Below, in pieces: positions 42,736 to 51,848 of a stretch of DNA of 64,000 bases. Both the position numbers and the translations under genes were made by a program. Each line of letters opens with the position of its first letter. The first letter of the stretch is position 1. The DNA is from Allostella sp. ATCC 35155. GTDB taxonomy: Bacteria > Pseudomonadota > Alphaproteobacteria > ATCC43930 > Allostellaceae. Under the pieces are notes generated by a model. The model was not told where the DNA came from. It saw only the letters and a list, made by a program, of their open reading frames with translations, and did no database searches. The stretch lies in NCBI GenBank assembly GCA_006738865.1, contig AP019701.1:2724001-2788000 (forward strand), read 5' to 3'.

Positions 42736-44241
42736 ATGAACCTGGTCTGCGCCCTCTCCGATCTCGCCCGCAGCGATCCCACGGCGCTCGCGCTCGTGCT
42801 CGGCGAGCGGCGCATGACGCGGGACGAACTGGACGCCGCAGTGCGGACGGCGGCAGCCGGCCTGGCCCGCCTCGGACTGGGGGCCGGATCCGTCGCTGCC
42901 GTCGTTCCGGCCGCCGACCGCATGCTGCATGCGGTCCTGGTTCTGGCGCTCGCCCGGAGCGGCATCGCCCACCTGCCGCTGCGGGCGGCGGAGACGCCCG
43001 GCCGCGCCGCCGCGCTCGCCCGGGCCGCCGGCGCGACCATGCTGATCGCCGACCGCGCTTCGGCCGAACTGCCGCTGCCGTACGTCCCGGCCGATCCGGA
43101 CTGGCTGCGGCGGGCGACGCCGGATGCCGGACCGGCGATCGCGGAGGCGGCCGACCGGCCCTGGATCATCGCGCAGTCGTCGGGGTCAACCGGCCGGCCG
43201 AAGGCGATCCCGGTCACCCACGCCATGGAAATCGCGCGCAGCCGTCGCGACCGCCAGGCGTTCCAGCATCATCCCGGCGAACGGTTCCTGACGCTGATCG
43301 AGGCGGGGTTCTACAACAGCACGTCGGCGATGGTGCGCTGCCTGACCCAGGGCGGGACGGTCGTCCTCGACCATGCGTTCCGCAGCCTCGGCGACCTGAT
43401 CGATACCGCCCGGCGGCACGCGGTGCGCTTCCTGCAGATGACGCCGAGCCACCTCTTCGCCCTGGTCGAGGTGCTGCCCGACGGGGCGCCCGCGCTGCCC
43501 GACCTCCGGGTGCTGCGCATCTCCTCGGCCGCCCTGCCACGGCGCATGCACGACCTTGCCCGACGCCGTCTCGCCGACTGCGTCCACCTCACCTACGGCA
43601 CCAACGAGGCCGGCACGCTCGCCGTCGCCGGCCCCGATCTGCTCGCCCGGGAGCCGGCGACCGTCGGCCAGCCCCTCGACGGCATCGCGTTCGAAGTCGT
43701 CGACGGCGAGGATCGGGCGGTGGCGGCCGGACAGCCCGGATTCGTGCGCGTGCGCGGCCCGGGCGTCATGCCCGCCTATCTCGACGATCCCGAGGCCACC
43801 TGGCAGCATTGCCGCAACGGCTGGTTCTATCCCGGCGACATCGCCACCCGGTCCGCGGAGGGACTGGTCCAGCTGAAAGGCCGCAGCGACCGGGTGCTGA
43901 ACATCGGCGGCGTGCTGACCGGCGCCGAGGAGATCGAGGCGCTGCTCGCCTCCCACCCCTGCGTCGCGGAGGCGGCCGTCGTGCCGCTGCCGTCGGAGCG
44001 CTTCGACGTCGTACCGGCGATCGCCGTCGTGCTGCGCGCGCCGGTTCCGCTGTCGGAACTGGCGGCACAGGTCCGCGCGAGCCTGCGCGGGTTTCCCGTC
44101 GCGATCGTCCCGGTGCCGGCGCTGCCGCGCAATCCGATGGGCAAGACCGACTATCCGGCCCTGACGCGCATGGTCGCCCGCCTCGCCACCGGCGATCAGG
44201 CCGAGGCCAGCAGCGGGAACAGCGACCGCAGCCGGTCGTAG
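42736..44241 (+). CDS. AMP-forming acyl-CoA synthetase/ligase
   Basis: A 501-residue ANL-superfamily enzyme. The P-loop SSGSTGRPK is at 148-156, the A5-type motif LTYGTNEAG follows, then GWFYPGDIA, and the C-terminal catalytic lysine is Lys470 in NPMGKTDY. It activates a carboxylic acid with ATP, then transfers it to CoA or a carrier; the acid is not readable. It starts 29 bp after RTX gene 2 and may be co-transcribed. Its 3' end overlaps the FGGY kinase gene by 46 bp on the opposite strand. Confidence 0.88.
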   Translation: MNLVCALSDLARSDPTALALVLGERRMTRDELDAAVRTAAAGLARLGLGAGSVAAVVPAADRMLHAVLVLALARSGIAHLPLRAAETPGRAAALARAAGATMLIADRASAELPLPYVPADPDWLRRATPDAGPAIAEAADRPWIIAQSSGSTGRPKAIPVTHAMEIARSRRDRQAFQHHPGERFLTLIEAGFYNSTSAMVRCLTQGGTVVLDHAFRSLGDLIDTARRHAVRFLQMTPSHLFALVEVLPDGAPALPDLRVLRISSAALPRRMHDLARRRLADCVHLTYGTNEAGTLAVAGPDLLAREPATVGQPLDGIAFEVVDGEDRAVAAGQPGFVRVRGPGVMPAYLDDPEATWQHCRNGWFYPGDIATRSAEGLVQLKGRSDRVLNIGGVLTGAEEIEALLASHPCVAEAAVVPLPSERFDVVPAIAVVLRAPVPLSELAAQVRASLRGFPVAIVPVPALPRNPMGKTDYPALTRMVARLATGDQAEASSGNSDRSRS

Positions 44242-45701
44242 CTCTCGCGATAGACCCGGTAGAGCCGGTCGTAGGTGGGCACGGTGGCTGCGTCCGGCCG
44301 GACGACGTCCCCCAACCCGACGAAGCGTTCGATCGCATCCCACCGATCGAACGCGCCGACGGCAAACCCCGCCACGAAGGCGGCTCCCAGGGCCGATCCG
44401 GGATGCCCCGTCAGAAGCTGGATCGGACGCTGGATGACGTCGGCCACGATCTGCATCCAGACCCGGCTCGACGCACCCCCGTCCGAAGCGCGGAAACGCT
44501 CCGCCGGCAGCCCGGCCTCGGCGAAGACTTCGAGATGATGGCGGAAGCCGAAGGCGATCCCTTCCAGCGCCGCCCGCCAGACATGGCCCGTGCCATGGTG
44601 CAGCCCCAGCCCGAGCAGGACGCCGCGGGCCTCGGGATCGTGCAGCGGCGTCTTCTCGCCCAGCACATAGGGCAGGAACACCAGGCCATCGGCGCCGGGC
44701 GCCGTCTCCGCCGCCAGCCGGTCGAGGGTCTGGTGGATCGTCCGCCCCGCGTCGCGCGGCATGTCCCGCGCGATCGTCGCCGCCAGCCAGTTGAGGGCCG
44801 CGCCCGAGGCCGCCATGCAGCCGTTGGGCATGAACAGGCCGGGAATGACGTGGAAGTCGTTGTAGAGCCGCGGATCGCCGATCGGCGCGCGGGTCGCCGC
44901 CATGATGTCGCCCGAGCCGCCGAACTTGAGCAGCACGTCGCCGTCCGCCACCACGCCGGCAGCGAATGTCGAGGCCGCATGGTCCGCCACCCCGGCGATC
45001 ACCCGCGTGCCCTCTGCCAGCCCGGTCGCCACGGCGGCGGCCGCGCTGATCCCGCCGACGACATCGAGCGGCGTGCGCACCGGCGGCAGCTGCTCCGGCC
45101 GCAATCCGCCGAGCGCCAGCAGGTCGTCGGCGATCTGTCGGCCCTCGATCTCCAGGAAGCCCGCCTCCAGCGCCCAGTTGTGTTCGACGCTGCGCGAACC
45201 GGTCAGCCGATGGGTGACGAAATCGTAGGAGCCGTAGCAGGTCGCGATGCGGGCGAAGGCTTCGGGCTCGTGCCGTTCCAGCCAGCGCAGCGTCGGCGCG
45301 ACCAGTTGCTGGTTGATGCCGCAGCCGGTGCGCCGGAAGAAGGCGGCCTCGTCGACGCTGCGCCGCATCGCCTCGACCTCGGCGAAGGCCCGGGCGTCCG
45401 ACTGCTGGATGCTGCGCCGGATCGGGCGGTCGTCGGCGTCGAGCAGGACGACCGCCGGCAGCATGCCCGTGACCCCGACGGCCGCGACGGCATCCCCGGT
45501 CACCTCCGCGGCCGCGGCCAGTTCGCGCAGGACCGCACAGGCGTTGCTCCACCACTGCCCGGGGTCTTCCTCCGACCAGCCGGGGCGCTCGGAATAGAGG
45601 CGGACGGGACGGCTCGCCGTCGCCAGCGTCGAGCCGTCCGGCCGGATCAGCACCCCGATGGTGGAGGTGGTCCCGATGTCGAGGCCGACCAGGACCGCCA
45701 T
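44196..45701 (-). CDS. FGGY family carbohydrate kinase
   Basis: A 501-residue FGGY sugar kinase. The N-terminal phosphate loop is GLDIGTTSTIG (about residues 6-16), and the first conserved signature region is around WSEEDPGQWW. The second-domain FGGY signature lies around DGGASSRVWMQIVAD, with GSALGAAFVAG beyond it. The length suits xylulokinase or gluconate kinase relatives; the sugar is unknown. The ATG at 45701 lies 4 bp after the stop of the BtpA-family gene, so the two form an operon. Confidence 0.9.
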   Translation of the reverse strand: MAVLVGLDIGTTSTIGVLIRPDGSTLATASRPVRLYSERPGWSEEDPGQWWSNACAVLRELAAAAEVTGDAVAAVGVTGMLPAVVLLDADDRPIRRSIQQSDARAFAEVEAMRRSVDEAAFFRRTGCGINQQLVAPTLRWLERHEPEAFARIATCYGSYDFVTHRLTGSRSVEHNWALEAGFLEIEGRQIADDLLALGGLRPEQLPPVRTPLDVVGGISAAAAVATGLAEGTRVIAGVADHAASTFAAGVVADGDVLLKFGGSGDIMAATRAPIGDPRLYNDFHVIPGLFMPNGCMAASGAALNWLAATIARDMPRDAGRTIHQTLDRLAAETAPGADGLVFLPYVLGEKTPLHDPEARGVLLGLGLHHGTGHVWRAALEGIAFGFRHHLEVFAEAGLPAERFRASDGGASSRVWMQIVADVIQRPIQLLTGHPGSALGAAFVAGFAVGAFDRWDAIERFVGLGDVVRPDAATVPTYDRLYRVYRESYDRLRSLFPLLASA

Positions 45702-45705
45702 CGTC

Positions 45706-46539
45706 TCAGCGCACCTTGCGGACCTGGTCCATGAAGCGGGCGACGCGCTCGCGGTCGACGGCGTTCCAGGTCACGCCGTCCGTCTTGAGGTGCGTGCCGA
45801 CGACGCAGCCGTCGCCATGCTGCAGGATCGCGCCGACGTTGCCGATATTGACGCCGGTGTTGGCGAAGACCGGCGTCGCGCCGACCGCCGCCTTGACCTG
45901 CGCGAAGAGCGAATCCTCCGCCGCTTCCCCCGTCATCGGGCCGGAGACGCAGACGACGTCGGCCAGCGACGAGAACACGGCGCTCTTGGCCTTGGTCGGC
46001 ACGTCGCGGTCGCCGAGGGGGGCTGCGAACTCGGCGTTGACGTTGAACAGCAGCACCAGGTCGTCACGGTCGAGCTCGACGCGCCGGCGCAGCGCGCCGG
46101 CCGCGTCGGGCTGCCACAGGCCCATGTCGCTGTCGTAGACGCCGGTGAAGACCTCGCGCGCGAAGCGGGCGCCGGTGGCGACGGCCAGCGCGACCGTGGC
46201 GACGGGATCCCACAGGAAATCGACGCCGAACGGCACCTTGATCGCCGGGCTGACACGCGCGACGACCGCCGCCATGGCCGCCAGCGCCTCCGGCGGGGCC
46301 TTCAGCACATAGGGCCGGTCGCCCTCGTTGCCGAACATGATGCCGTCGACGCCGCCCGCCTGCAGCGCCTCGACGTCGCGGGCCACCGCCTCGGCGATGC
46401 CGTCGACGCCCGCCCTGCGGTCGTAGAGCGGGCTGCCCGGCAACGGCAGCAGGTGGGCCATCCCGATGACGGGCTTGGCGGTTCCGAACAGGGCGGAGAC
46501 GGAGGGGCGGGCCTTGCCGCCGGATGCGGGATCGCTCAT
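45706..46539 (-). CDS. BtpA/SgcQ family protein
   Basis: A 277-residue protein of the BtpA family (TIM-barrel-like). The conserved VIGMAHLLPLPGSPLYD is near residues 24-40, then DGIMFGNEGDRPY, and the C-terminal GDGCVVGTHLKTDG phosphate-binding-like loop. The name comes from a cyanobacterial photosystem I biogenesis factor, but in heterotrophs the family (SgcQ) sits in sugar operons, as here with an FGGY kinase. A sugar-phosphate role is inferred. It is divergent from the ABC operon at 46661. Confidence 0.87.
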   Translation of the reverse strand: MSDPASGGKARPSVSALFGTAKPVIGMAHLLPLPGSPLYDRRAGVDGIAEAVARDVEALQAGGVDGIMFGNEGDRPYVLKAPPEALAAMAAVVARVSPAIKVPFGVDFLWDPVATVALAVATGARFAREVFTGVYDSDMGLWQPDAAGALRRRVELDRDDLVLLFNVNAEFAAPLGDRDVPTKAKSAVFSSLADVVCVSGPMTGEAAEDSLFAQVKAAVGATPVFANTGVNIGNVGAILQHGDGCVVGTHLKTDGVTWNAVDRERVARFMDQVRKVR

Positions 46540-46660
46540 GAGGGGCGAAAGGTGACAAGCCCGGCGACGGCGCGCAACGGGGAAACTCGCTTCGCGTCCT
46601 CCATCGACTAGAATGGCCGCCGAGCCGGCCGCCGGACGCGCCGGCAATCGAGGAGGACCC

Positions 46661-47713
46661 ATGGGCCGAACCGCACACCGGATGGGACGGGGATGGATTC
46701 TGGCGGCTGCCGCGACGCTCGTCGCCGGCACCGCAGCGGCGCGCGACCTGACGGTCGTATCCTGGGGCGGCGCCTACCAGGACGCGCAGCGCGAAGTCTA
46801 TTTCAAGCCGTTCATGGAGCAGAGCAAGACCAAGCTGGCCGAGGAGACCTGGGACGGCGGGATCGGCGTGTTGCGCGCCAAGCTGCAAGGCGGCGCCAAC
46901 ACCTGGGACGTGGTGCAAGTCGAATCCGAGGAGCTGGTGATCGGCTGCGAGGAGGGCCTCTTCGAGAAGGCCGACTGGTCCAAGTATGGCGGCCAGGACG
47001 CGTTCCTGAAGGACGCCGTCCACGAGTGCGGCGTCGGCGCCATCGTCTACGACTTCGTCCTCTCCTATGACGGCGACCGGATCAAGGACGGGCCGAAGAG
47101 CTGGGCCGACTTCTGGAACGTCCAGAAGTGGCCGGGCAAGCGCGGCCTGCGCAAGGGCCCCAAGACCAGCCTCGAATTCGCCCTCATGGCGGACGGGGTC
47201 ACGCCGGCCGACGTCTACAAGGTCCTGGGCACCGACGCCGGGATCGAGCGGGCCTTCAAGAAGCTCGACCAGCTGAAGCCGCACATCGTCTGGTGGGAGA
47301 AGGGGTCGCAGCCGCCGCAGCTGCTGGTGTCCGGCGAGGTCGCGATGACGATGGCGTACAACGGCCGCATCGGGGCCGCGAACAAGACGGACAAGAAGAA
47401 CCTCAAGATCGTCTGGAACAACGCCCTCTACACCATCGACACCTGGGTCATCATGAAGGGCACGCCGAACAAGGCGCAGGCGGAATCCTTCATCGCCTTC
47501 GTGAGCAAGCCGGAGAACCAGGCCAAGCTGCCCGCGATGATCCCCTACGGGGTGACCAACAAGGCGGCCACCGCGATGATCGACAAGGCCGTCCTGCCGG
47601 AGCTGCCGACCGCGCCGGACAACATCGCGACCGCGCTCTATGTCGACGAACCCTTCTGGGTCGAGAACATCGACCGGCTGAACCAGCGCTTCAACGCCTG
47701 GGTCTCCCGCTGA
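46661..47713 (+). CDS. ABC transporter substrate-binding protein (polyamine type)
   Basis: A 350-residue periplasmic binding protein. The signal peptide ends around GTAAARD (residues 24-30). The mature N-terminus LTVVSWGGAYQDAQREVY is typical of the PotD/spermidine-putrescine-like group. Further family marks are WDVVQVESEEL and DTWVIMKGTPNK. Residues of the PotD amine-binding site are not all recognisable, so the ligand is open. AGGAGG lies 4-5 nt before the ATG at 46661. It is first in an operon with two permease genes. Confidence 0.9.
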   Translation: MGRTAHRMGRGWILAAAATLVAGTAAARDLTVVSWGGAYQDAQREVYFKPFMEQSKTKLAEETWDGGIGVLRAKLQGGANTWDVVQVESEELVIGCEEGLFEKADWSKYGGQDAFLKDAVHECGVGAIVYDFVLSYDGDRIKDGPKSWADFWNVQKWPGKRGLRKGPKTSLEFALMADGVTPADVYKVLGTDAGIERAFKKLDQLKPHIVWWEKGSQPPQLLVSGEVAMTMAYNGRIGAANKTDKKNLKIVWNNALYTIDTWVIMKGTPNKAQAESFIAFVSKPENQAKLPAMIPYGVTNKAATAMIDKAVLPELPTAPDNIATALYVDEPFWVENIDRLNQRFNAWVSR

Positions 47714-47783
47714 GCGGAGGCCGCACATAGTCCGCAATCCCGGGGCGCCGACCGGCCCTGCCCGCTGGCGGGCAGCCGTCCTG

Positions 47784-48929
47784 GTGGCGCCCCTCTTCAT
47801 CTTCCTGCTCGCCACATTCCTGGTGCCGATCGGCGCCATGATGTGGCGTGCTTTTTCGGACGCAGAGGTCGCCCCCGTCTTCCCGCGCACGCTGGCGGCG
47901 CTGGCGCAATGGGACGGGCAGGCACTCCCGGACGAGTCCGCGTTCGCGGCGCTCGCCGGGGATATCCGGGCCGCGCGTACGGCCGGCACCCTGGCCGGCG
48001 CGGCCACCCGCCTCAACTATGATGCGAGCGGCTATCGCTCGCTGCTGTTCGCGACGGCGCGGCGGCTGCCGCCCGAAGGGGCCGGCGATCTCAAGACCGC
48101 GATCCTCGCGACCAGTCCCGGCTGGGGCGAGCGGGAGAACTGGGCCGCCCTGAAGCGCGCCGGCGGTCCGGTGACCGACCTCTATCTGCTCGGCGCGCTC
48201 GACCTGCGCCGGGACGCGGACGGCGCCATCGTCGGAACCCATCCCGACCAGGCGGTCTTCCGCACCGTCCTGCTGCGGACACTGTGGATCGCCGGCATCG
48301 TGACGCTGGTCTGCCTCCTCGTCGGCTACCCGGCCGCCTATCTCCTGGCGCGCCTGCCCGACCGGCTCGCCAATCCCCTACTCATCCTCATCCTGGTGCC
48401 GTTCTGGACCTCGCTCCTGGTCCGCACCGCGGCATGGGTGGTGCTGCTGCAGCGGGAGGGCGTGATCAATTCGCTGCTGGTGCGGTCCGGCCTCGTCGAT
48501 GCCCCCGTGCCGATGATCTTCAACCGCTTCGCCGTCTACGTCGCGATGACCCACATCCTGCTGCCCTTCATGATCCTGCCGCTCTACAGCGTCATGCGGT
48601 CGATCCCGGCCGCTCATCTGCGCGCCGCGGCCTCGCTCGGCGCGCCGCCGGCGACGGTGTTCCGCCGCGTCTTCCTGCCCCAGACCGCGGCCGGCGTCGC
48701 CGCCGGCTCGCTGCTCGTCTTCATCCAGGCCATCGGCTACTACGTCACGCCGGCCCTCGTCGGCGGGGCGGAGGACCAGATGATCAGCTACTTCATCGCC
48801 TTCTATGCCAGCCGGACGATCAACTGGGGCATGGCGGCGGCGCTCTCGATCCTGCTGGTGGCGGCAACCGCCGCGCTCCTGCTCGTCTATCGCCGCCTCG
48901 CCGGCGGCGGCATCCCCCGGCTCGGCTGA
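47784..48929 (+). CDS. ABC transporter permease (PotB-like)
   Basis: A permease of at least 381 residues with six helices and an EAA loop (HLRAAASLGAPPATVFRRVF). A long periplasmic insert (about residues 25-160) follows the first helix, as in PotB/YdcU relatives. The GTG at 47784 falls inside the first helix, so the real start is probably upstream. A GGAGG at 47716-47720 stands 6 nt before an in-frame ATA (47727), giving 19 extra residues that look like a normal N-terminus (RNPGAPTGPARWRAAVL). No ATG, GTG or TTG exists there. Either a rare ATA start or a base change is implied. Confidence 0.88.
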   Translation: MAPLFIFLLATFLVPIGAMMWRAFSDAEVAPVFPRTLAALAQWDGQALPDESAFAALAGDIRAARTAGTLAGAATRLNYDASGYRSLLFATARRLPPEGAGDLKTAILATSPGWGERENWAALKRAGGPVTDLYLLGALDLRRDADGAIVGTHPDQAVFRTVLLRTLWIAGIVTLVCLLVGYPAAYLLARLPDRLANPLLILILVPFWTSLLVRTAAWVVLLQREGVINSLLVRSGLVDAPVPMIFNRFAVYVAMTHILLPFMILPLYSVMRSIPAAHLRAAASLGAPPATVFRRVFLPQTAAGVAAGSLLVFIQAIGYYVTPALVGGAEDQMISYFIAFYASRTINWGMAAALSILLVAATAALLLVYRRLAGGGIPRLG

Positions 48930-48932
48930 GGC

Positions 48933-49757
48933 ATGGGCGAGCCGGCAACGACCGCCGGCCAGCGGGCGACGCGCCTCTGGCTATGGCTGCATCTCGCCCT
49001 CGTGCTGGTCTTCCTGCTGGCCCCGATCGTCGCCATCGCGCCGCTCTCGTTCAGCGCAGGCTCGTTCCTCCAGTATCCGCTGCCGGGGCTCAGCCTGCGC
49101 TGGTACGCCGACTTCTTCACCTCCGACTTCTGGCTGCCCGCGCTGGGCAACAGCATCGTCGTCGCGATCCCGGCGACGCTGCTGGCGACCACCCTCGGAA
49201 CCGCGGCCGCCGTCGGCCTGTGGCTGGCACGCTTCCCGCTGCGCGGCATCGTCACCGCACTGCTGCTGGCGCCGATGGTGATGCCGATCATCGTCGTCGC
49301 CGTCGGCGTCTATTTCGCATTCGCCGCGGTCGGGCTCGCCAACAGCTACACCGGCCTGATCCTGGCGCACGCCGCGCTCGGCGCCCCCTTCGTCGTCGTC
49401 ACGGTGCAGGCGACGCTGGCCGGCTTCGACCGCACGCTCGCCCGCGCCGGCGCCAGCCTCGGGGCCGGCGGCTGGACCGTCTTCCGCCGCATCATGCTGC
49501 CGCTGATCCTGCCCGGCGTGGCGTCCGGCGCCCTCTTCGCGTTCGCGACCTCGTTCGACGAGGTCGTGGTCGCCTTCTTCCTCGCCGGCCCCGGGCAGCG
49601 CACCCTGCCCCGCCAGATGTTCTCGGGCATCAACGAGAACATCAGCCTGACGATCGCCGCCGCGGCGACGATGCTGGTCCTGCTCTCGGTCGCATTGATG
49701 GCGGCCGTCGAATATCTGCGGCGGCGGGGCGAGCGCCTGCGCCGCGGCGCCGCCTGA
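48933..49757 (+). CDS. ABC transporter permease (PotC-like)
   Basis: A 274-residue inner-membrane permease with six helices and the EAA loop LARAGASLGAGGWTVFRRI, partner of the preceding PotB-like permease. It ends with an Arg-rich tail. It begins 3 bp after the upstream stop, with GAGG nearly adjacent to the ATG, so translation is coupled. No ATPase gene follows; the next gene is an M20 hydrolase. Confidence 0.92.
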   Translation: MGEPATTAGQRATRLWLWLHLALVLVFLLAPIVAIAPLSFSAGSFLQYPLPGLSLRWYADFFTSDFWLPALGNSIVVAIPATLLATTLGTAAAVGLWLARFPLRGIVTALLLAPMVMPIIVVAVGVYFAFAAVGLANSYTGLILAHAALGAPFVVVTVQATLAGFDRTLARAGASLGAGGWTVFRRIMLPLILPGVASGALFAFATSFDEVVVAFFLAGPGQRTLPRQMFSGINENISLTIAAAATMLVLLSVALMAAVEYLRRRGERLRRGAA

Positions 49758-49774
49758 ACCTCCTGGGGAATGCC

Positions 49775-50935
49775 ATGAACGAATCCGCCATCGGCGAACA
49801 GCTGGCCGCGATCCTGGCCGACCTGATCCGCATCCCCTCGCCCTACCCGCCGGGCGACAGCGTCGCGATCTCGGCCTATGCCGCAGACCGCCTGCGCGCC
49901 GCCGGATGCCGGACCGCAATCCTGGCCGAGGCCCCCGGCGTCGACAACGTCGTCGCCACCATCGGCACGGGCGGCCCCCATCTCGTCTTCAATGCGCATT
50001 CCGACACCGTCGCGGTCGGCGACCGGTCGCTATGGACCTCCGATCCCTACGAGCCCGTCCTGCGGAACGGGCGCATGCACGGGCTGGGCGCCGGGAACTG
50101 CAAGGGCTCGATGGCCGTCCAGCTCTGGCTCGCCGAGGAGATCGCCCGGCGCGGCGGCCCGCGGCAGGGCACCGTGACCTTCACCTTCGTCGCCGACGAG
50201 GAAAATCTCGGGCCGCACGGCATGGCCTTCCTGCGGCGTGCGGGGCATGTCCGGCCGGACATCCTGATCCTCGGCGCCCAGACCGAGAACCAGATGATCG
50301 TCGCCGAGCGCGGCGTCCTCTGGGCCCGGCTCGTCGCCGGTGGCCGCGCCGCCCACGCCGGGAATCCGGCCGCCGGCGACAGCGCCATCCTGCGCCTGCT
50401 GCGCCTGGCGGGCATGCTCCAGTCCGAGTTGGCTCCCCGCCTCGCCGCGCGCACGGACGGTGCCATGCAGTCGACCATGAACATCGGGCTGATCTCGGGC
50501 GGCAGCAACGCCAACGTCGTCCCGGCGCGCGCAGAGCTGACGATCGACCGGCGCCTGCTGCCCGCGGAGAAGGTCGACGCGGCCTTTGCCGAACTGCAAC
50601 AGATCCTGGCTATGGTCGGCGAGCCGGACGGGAGCTGGACGCTGGAACGCCTGACCGGCACCAACGGCTTCCGCGCCGGTGCGGACGGGCCCGGCGTGTC
50701 CGCGCTGGCCGAAGCCATCGCCGCGCGCACCGGACGGCCGGCGGCACTGCTCAACGCCACGGGCGTCAGCGACGGTCGCTACTTCGCCGACGACGGCATC
50801 GAGATCGTCAATTTCGGCCCGGGCTCGGGCGCCGACGGCCACGCAGCCGACGAAAGCGTGCCGCTCGCCGAAGCCGCCGAGGCGGCGGCGATCCTGGTCG
50901 ACGCGGTGCGACGAATCGTCGGCCTGCACAATTGA
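49775..50935 (+). CDS. M20 family metallohydrolase
   Basis: A 386-residue ArgE/DapE/CPG2-type hydrolase. Metal motifs are NAHSDTVAVG (His72 region), GLGAGNCKGSMA and VADEENLG. The usual GxxDxKG Asp is replaced by Asn in GAGNCKG, which is unusual, since that Asp bridges the two metals in most relatives. GGRAAHAGNPAAG is the dimer-domain His. It follows the permeases by 17 bp, so the imported compound may be its substrate, or a product may be trimmed by it (inference). It is only distantly related to the ArgE-type gene at 24302. Confidence 0.83.
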   Translation: MNESAIGEQLAAILADLIRIPSPYPPGDSVAISAYAADRLRAAGCRTAILAEAPGVDNVVATIGTGGPHLVFNAHSDTVAVGDRSLWTSDPYEPVLRNGRMHGLGAGNCKGSMAVQLWLAEEIARRGGPRQGTVTFTFVADEENLGPHGMAFLRRAGHVRPDILILGAQTENQMIVAERGVLWARLVAGGRAAHAGNPAAGDSAILRLLRLAGMLQSELAPRLAARTDGAMQSTMNIGLISGGSNANVVPARAELTIDRRLLPAEKVDAAFAELQQILAMVGEPDGSWTLERLTGTNGFRAGADGPGVSALAEAIAARTGRPAALLNATGVSDGRYFADDGIEIVNFGPGSGADGHAADESVPLAEAAEAAAILVDAVRRIVGLHN

Positions 50936-51079
50936 TGCGTGCGGGTGCCTTCGCAGAACCCGGATGCCATGTTATGCTCTGAGACAATAAGGTTATATGA
51001 TCATTTCCTGAATTAAGGCTGCCTTCCCAGCGGCAGCCCATCACGGCGGGAGTGGTCACTTCGCGACGAGGGGTGGGAG
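50936..51079. promoter_or_regulatory. AT-rich promoter region before the tetR-like gene
   Basis: This 144-bp stretch contains 50970-51015, markedly AT-rich against its surroundings, with a -10-like ttatat at 50993-50998 and the overlapping 8-bp palindrome atgatcat. No good -35 box is seen. It is a plausible promoter/operator of the TetR gene. Confidence 0.4.
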
Positions 51080-51769
51080 ATGCAGGGAAAGCGCGCTTTG
51101 CGGCCGACGGCGGTTGCGGTGACGGGAGTCGAAGGGCAGCCTTCGTCGCGGGAACAGGCGATCGTCGAGCGGGCGATCCATTTCTTCGCCGACCACGGCC
51201 TGCACGGCAACACGCGCGATCTGGCGCGGTCGATCGGCGTCAGCCAGCCGTTGCTCTACCATTATTTTCCGAGCAAGGATGCGCTCATCGCCCGCGTCGT
51301 CGAGCGCCTCTGCGAGGATCGCTGGAAGCCGGAATGGCGCGACGGCCTGCGCCGCGCCGACCGGCCGCTGCGCCAGCGGCTGGAGCAGTTCTATCTCGAC
51401 TATTCCGAGACGATCCTGACGCGCGAATGGACCCGAATCCTGTTCTTCGCGTCGCTCGCCGGCATGGACATCCACAAGCGGCACCAGACGATGCTGCGAG
51501 AACGCGCCCTGCGGCCGATCGGCCGCGAGTTGCGGCGGGAGTTCGATCCGGTGCGACCGGACGGCGTGTCGGCGGCCGACCTCGACCTGGCGCAGCGCCT
51601 GCACACGGCCGTCTTCATGCTCGCGGTCCGGCGGTGGGTGTTCGACCAGCCGCCGACGCGCAGCCAGGCGGCCGCGATCCGGGAAGAGATCGGCTTCTTC
51701 CTCCACGGCGCCCGCTCGCAGCTCGGCGAGCGCCAGGGTTCCCAGAACCTCAAGCTCGCGGTCGGCTGA
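51080..51769 (+). CDS. TetR family transcriptional regulator
   Basis: A 229-residue TetR-type repressor. The helix-turn-helix lies at about residues 24-70 (FADHGLHGNTRDLARSIGV, then QPLLYHYFPSKDALI). The ligand domain is all-helical. A GAGGGG is 6 nt before the ATG. It lies 144 bp after the M20 gene. The intervening stretch is unusually AT-rich for this window and carries the palindrome atgatcat at 50997-51004, a possible operator. Regulation of the upstream ABC/M20 genes is a guess from proximity. Confidence 0.88.
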   Translation: MQGKRALRPTAVAVTGVEGQPSSREQAIVERAIHFFADHGLHGNTRDLARSIGVSQPLLYHYFPSKDALIARVVERLCEDRWKPEWRDGLRRADRPLRQRLEQFYLDYSETILTREWTRILFFASLAGMDIHKRHQTMLRERALRPIGRELRREFDPVRPDGVSAADLDLAQRLHTAVFMLAVRRWVFDQPPTRSQAAAIREEIGFFLHGARSQLGERQGSQNLKLAVG

Positions 51770-51848
51770 CCCGCCTCGGGGGCGCCTTGCGCAGGCGCAG
51801 GCGCCTCCCCTAGCATCGGACCAGGAGCCCGATCGGGCGGAGGATCCG

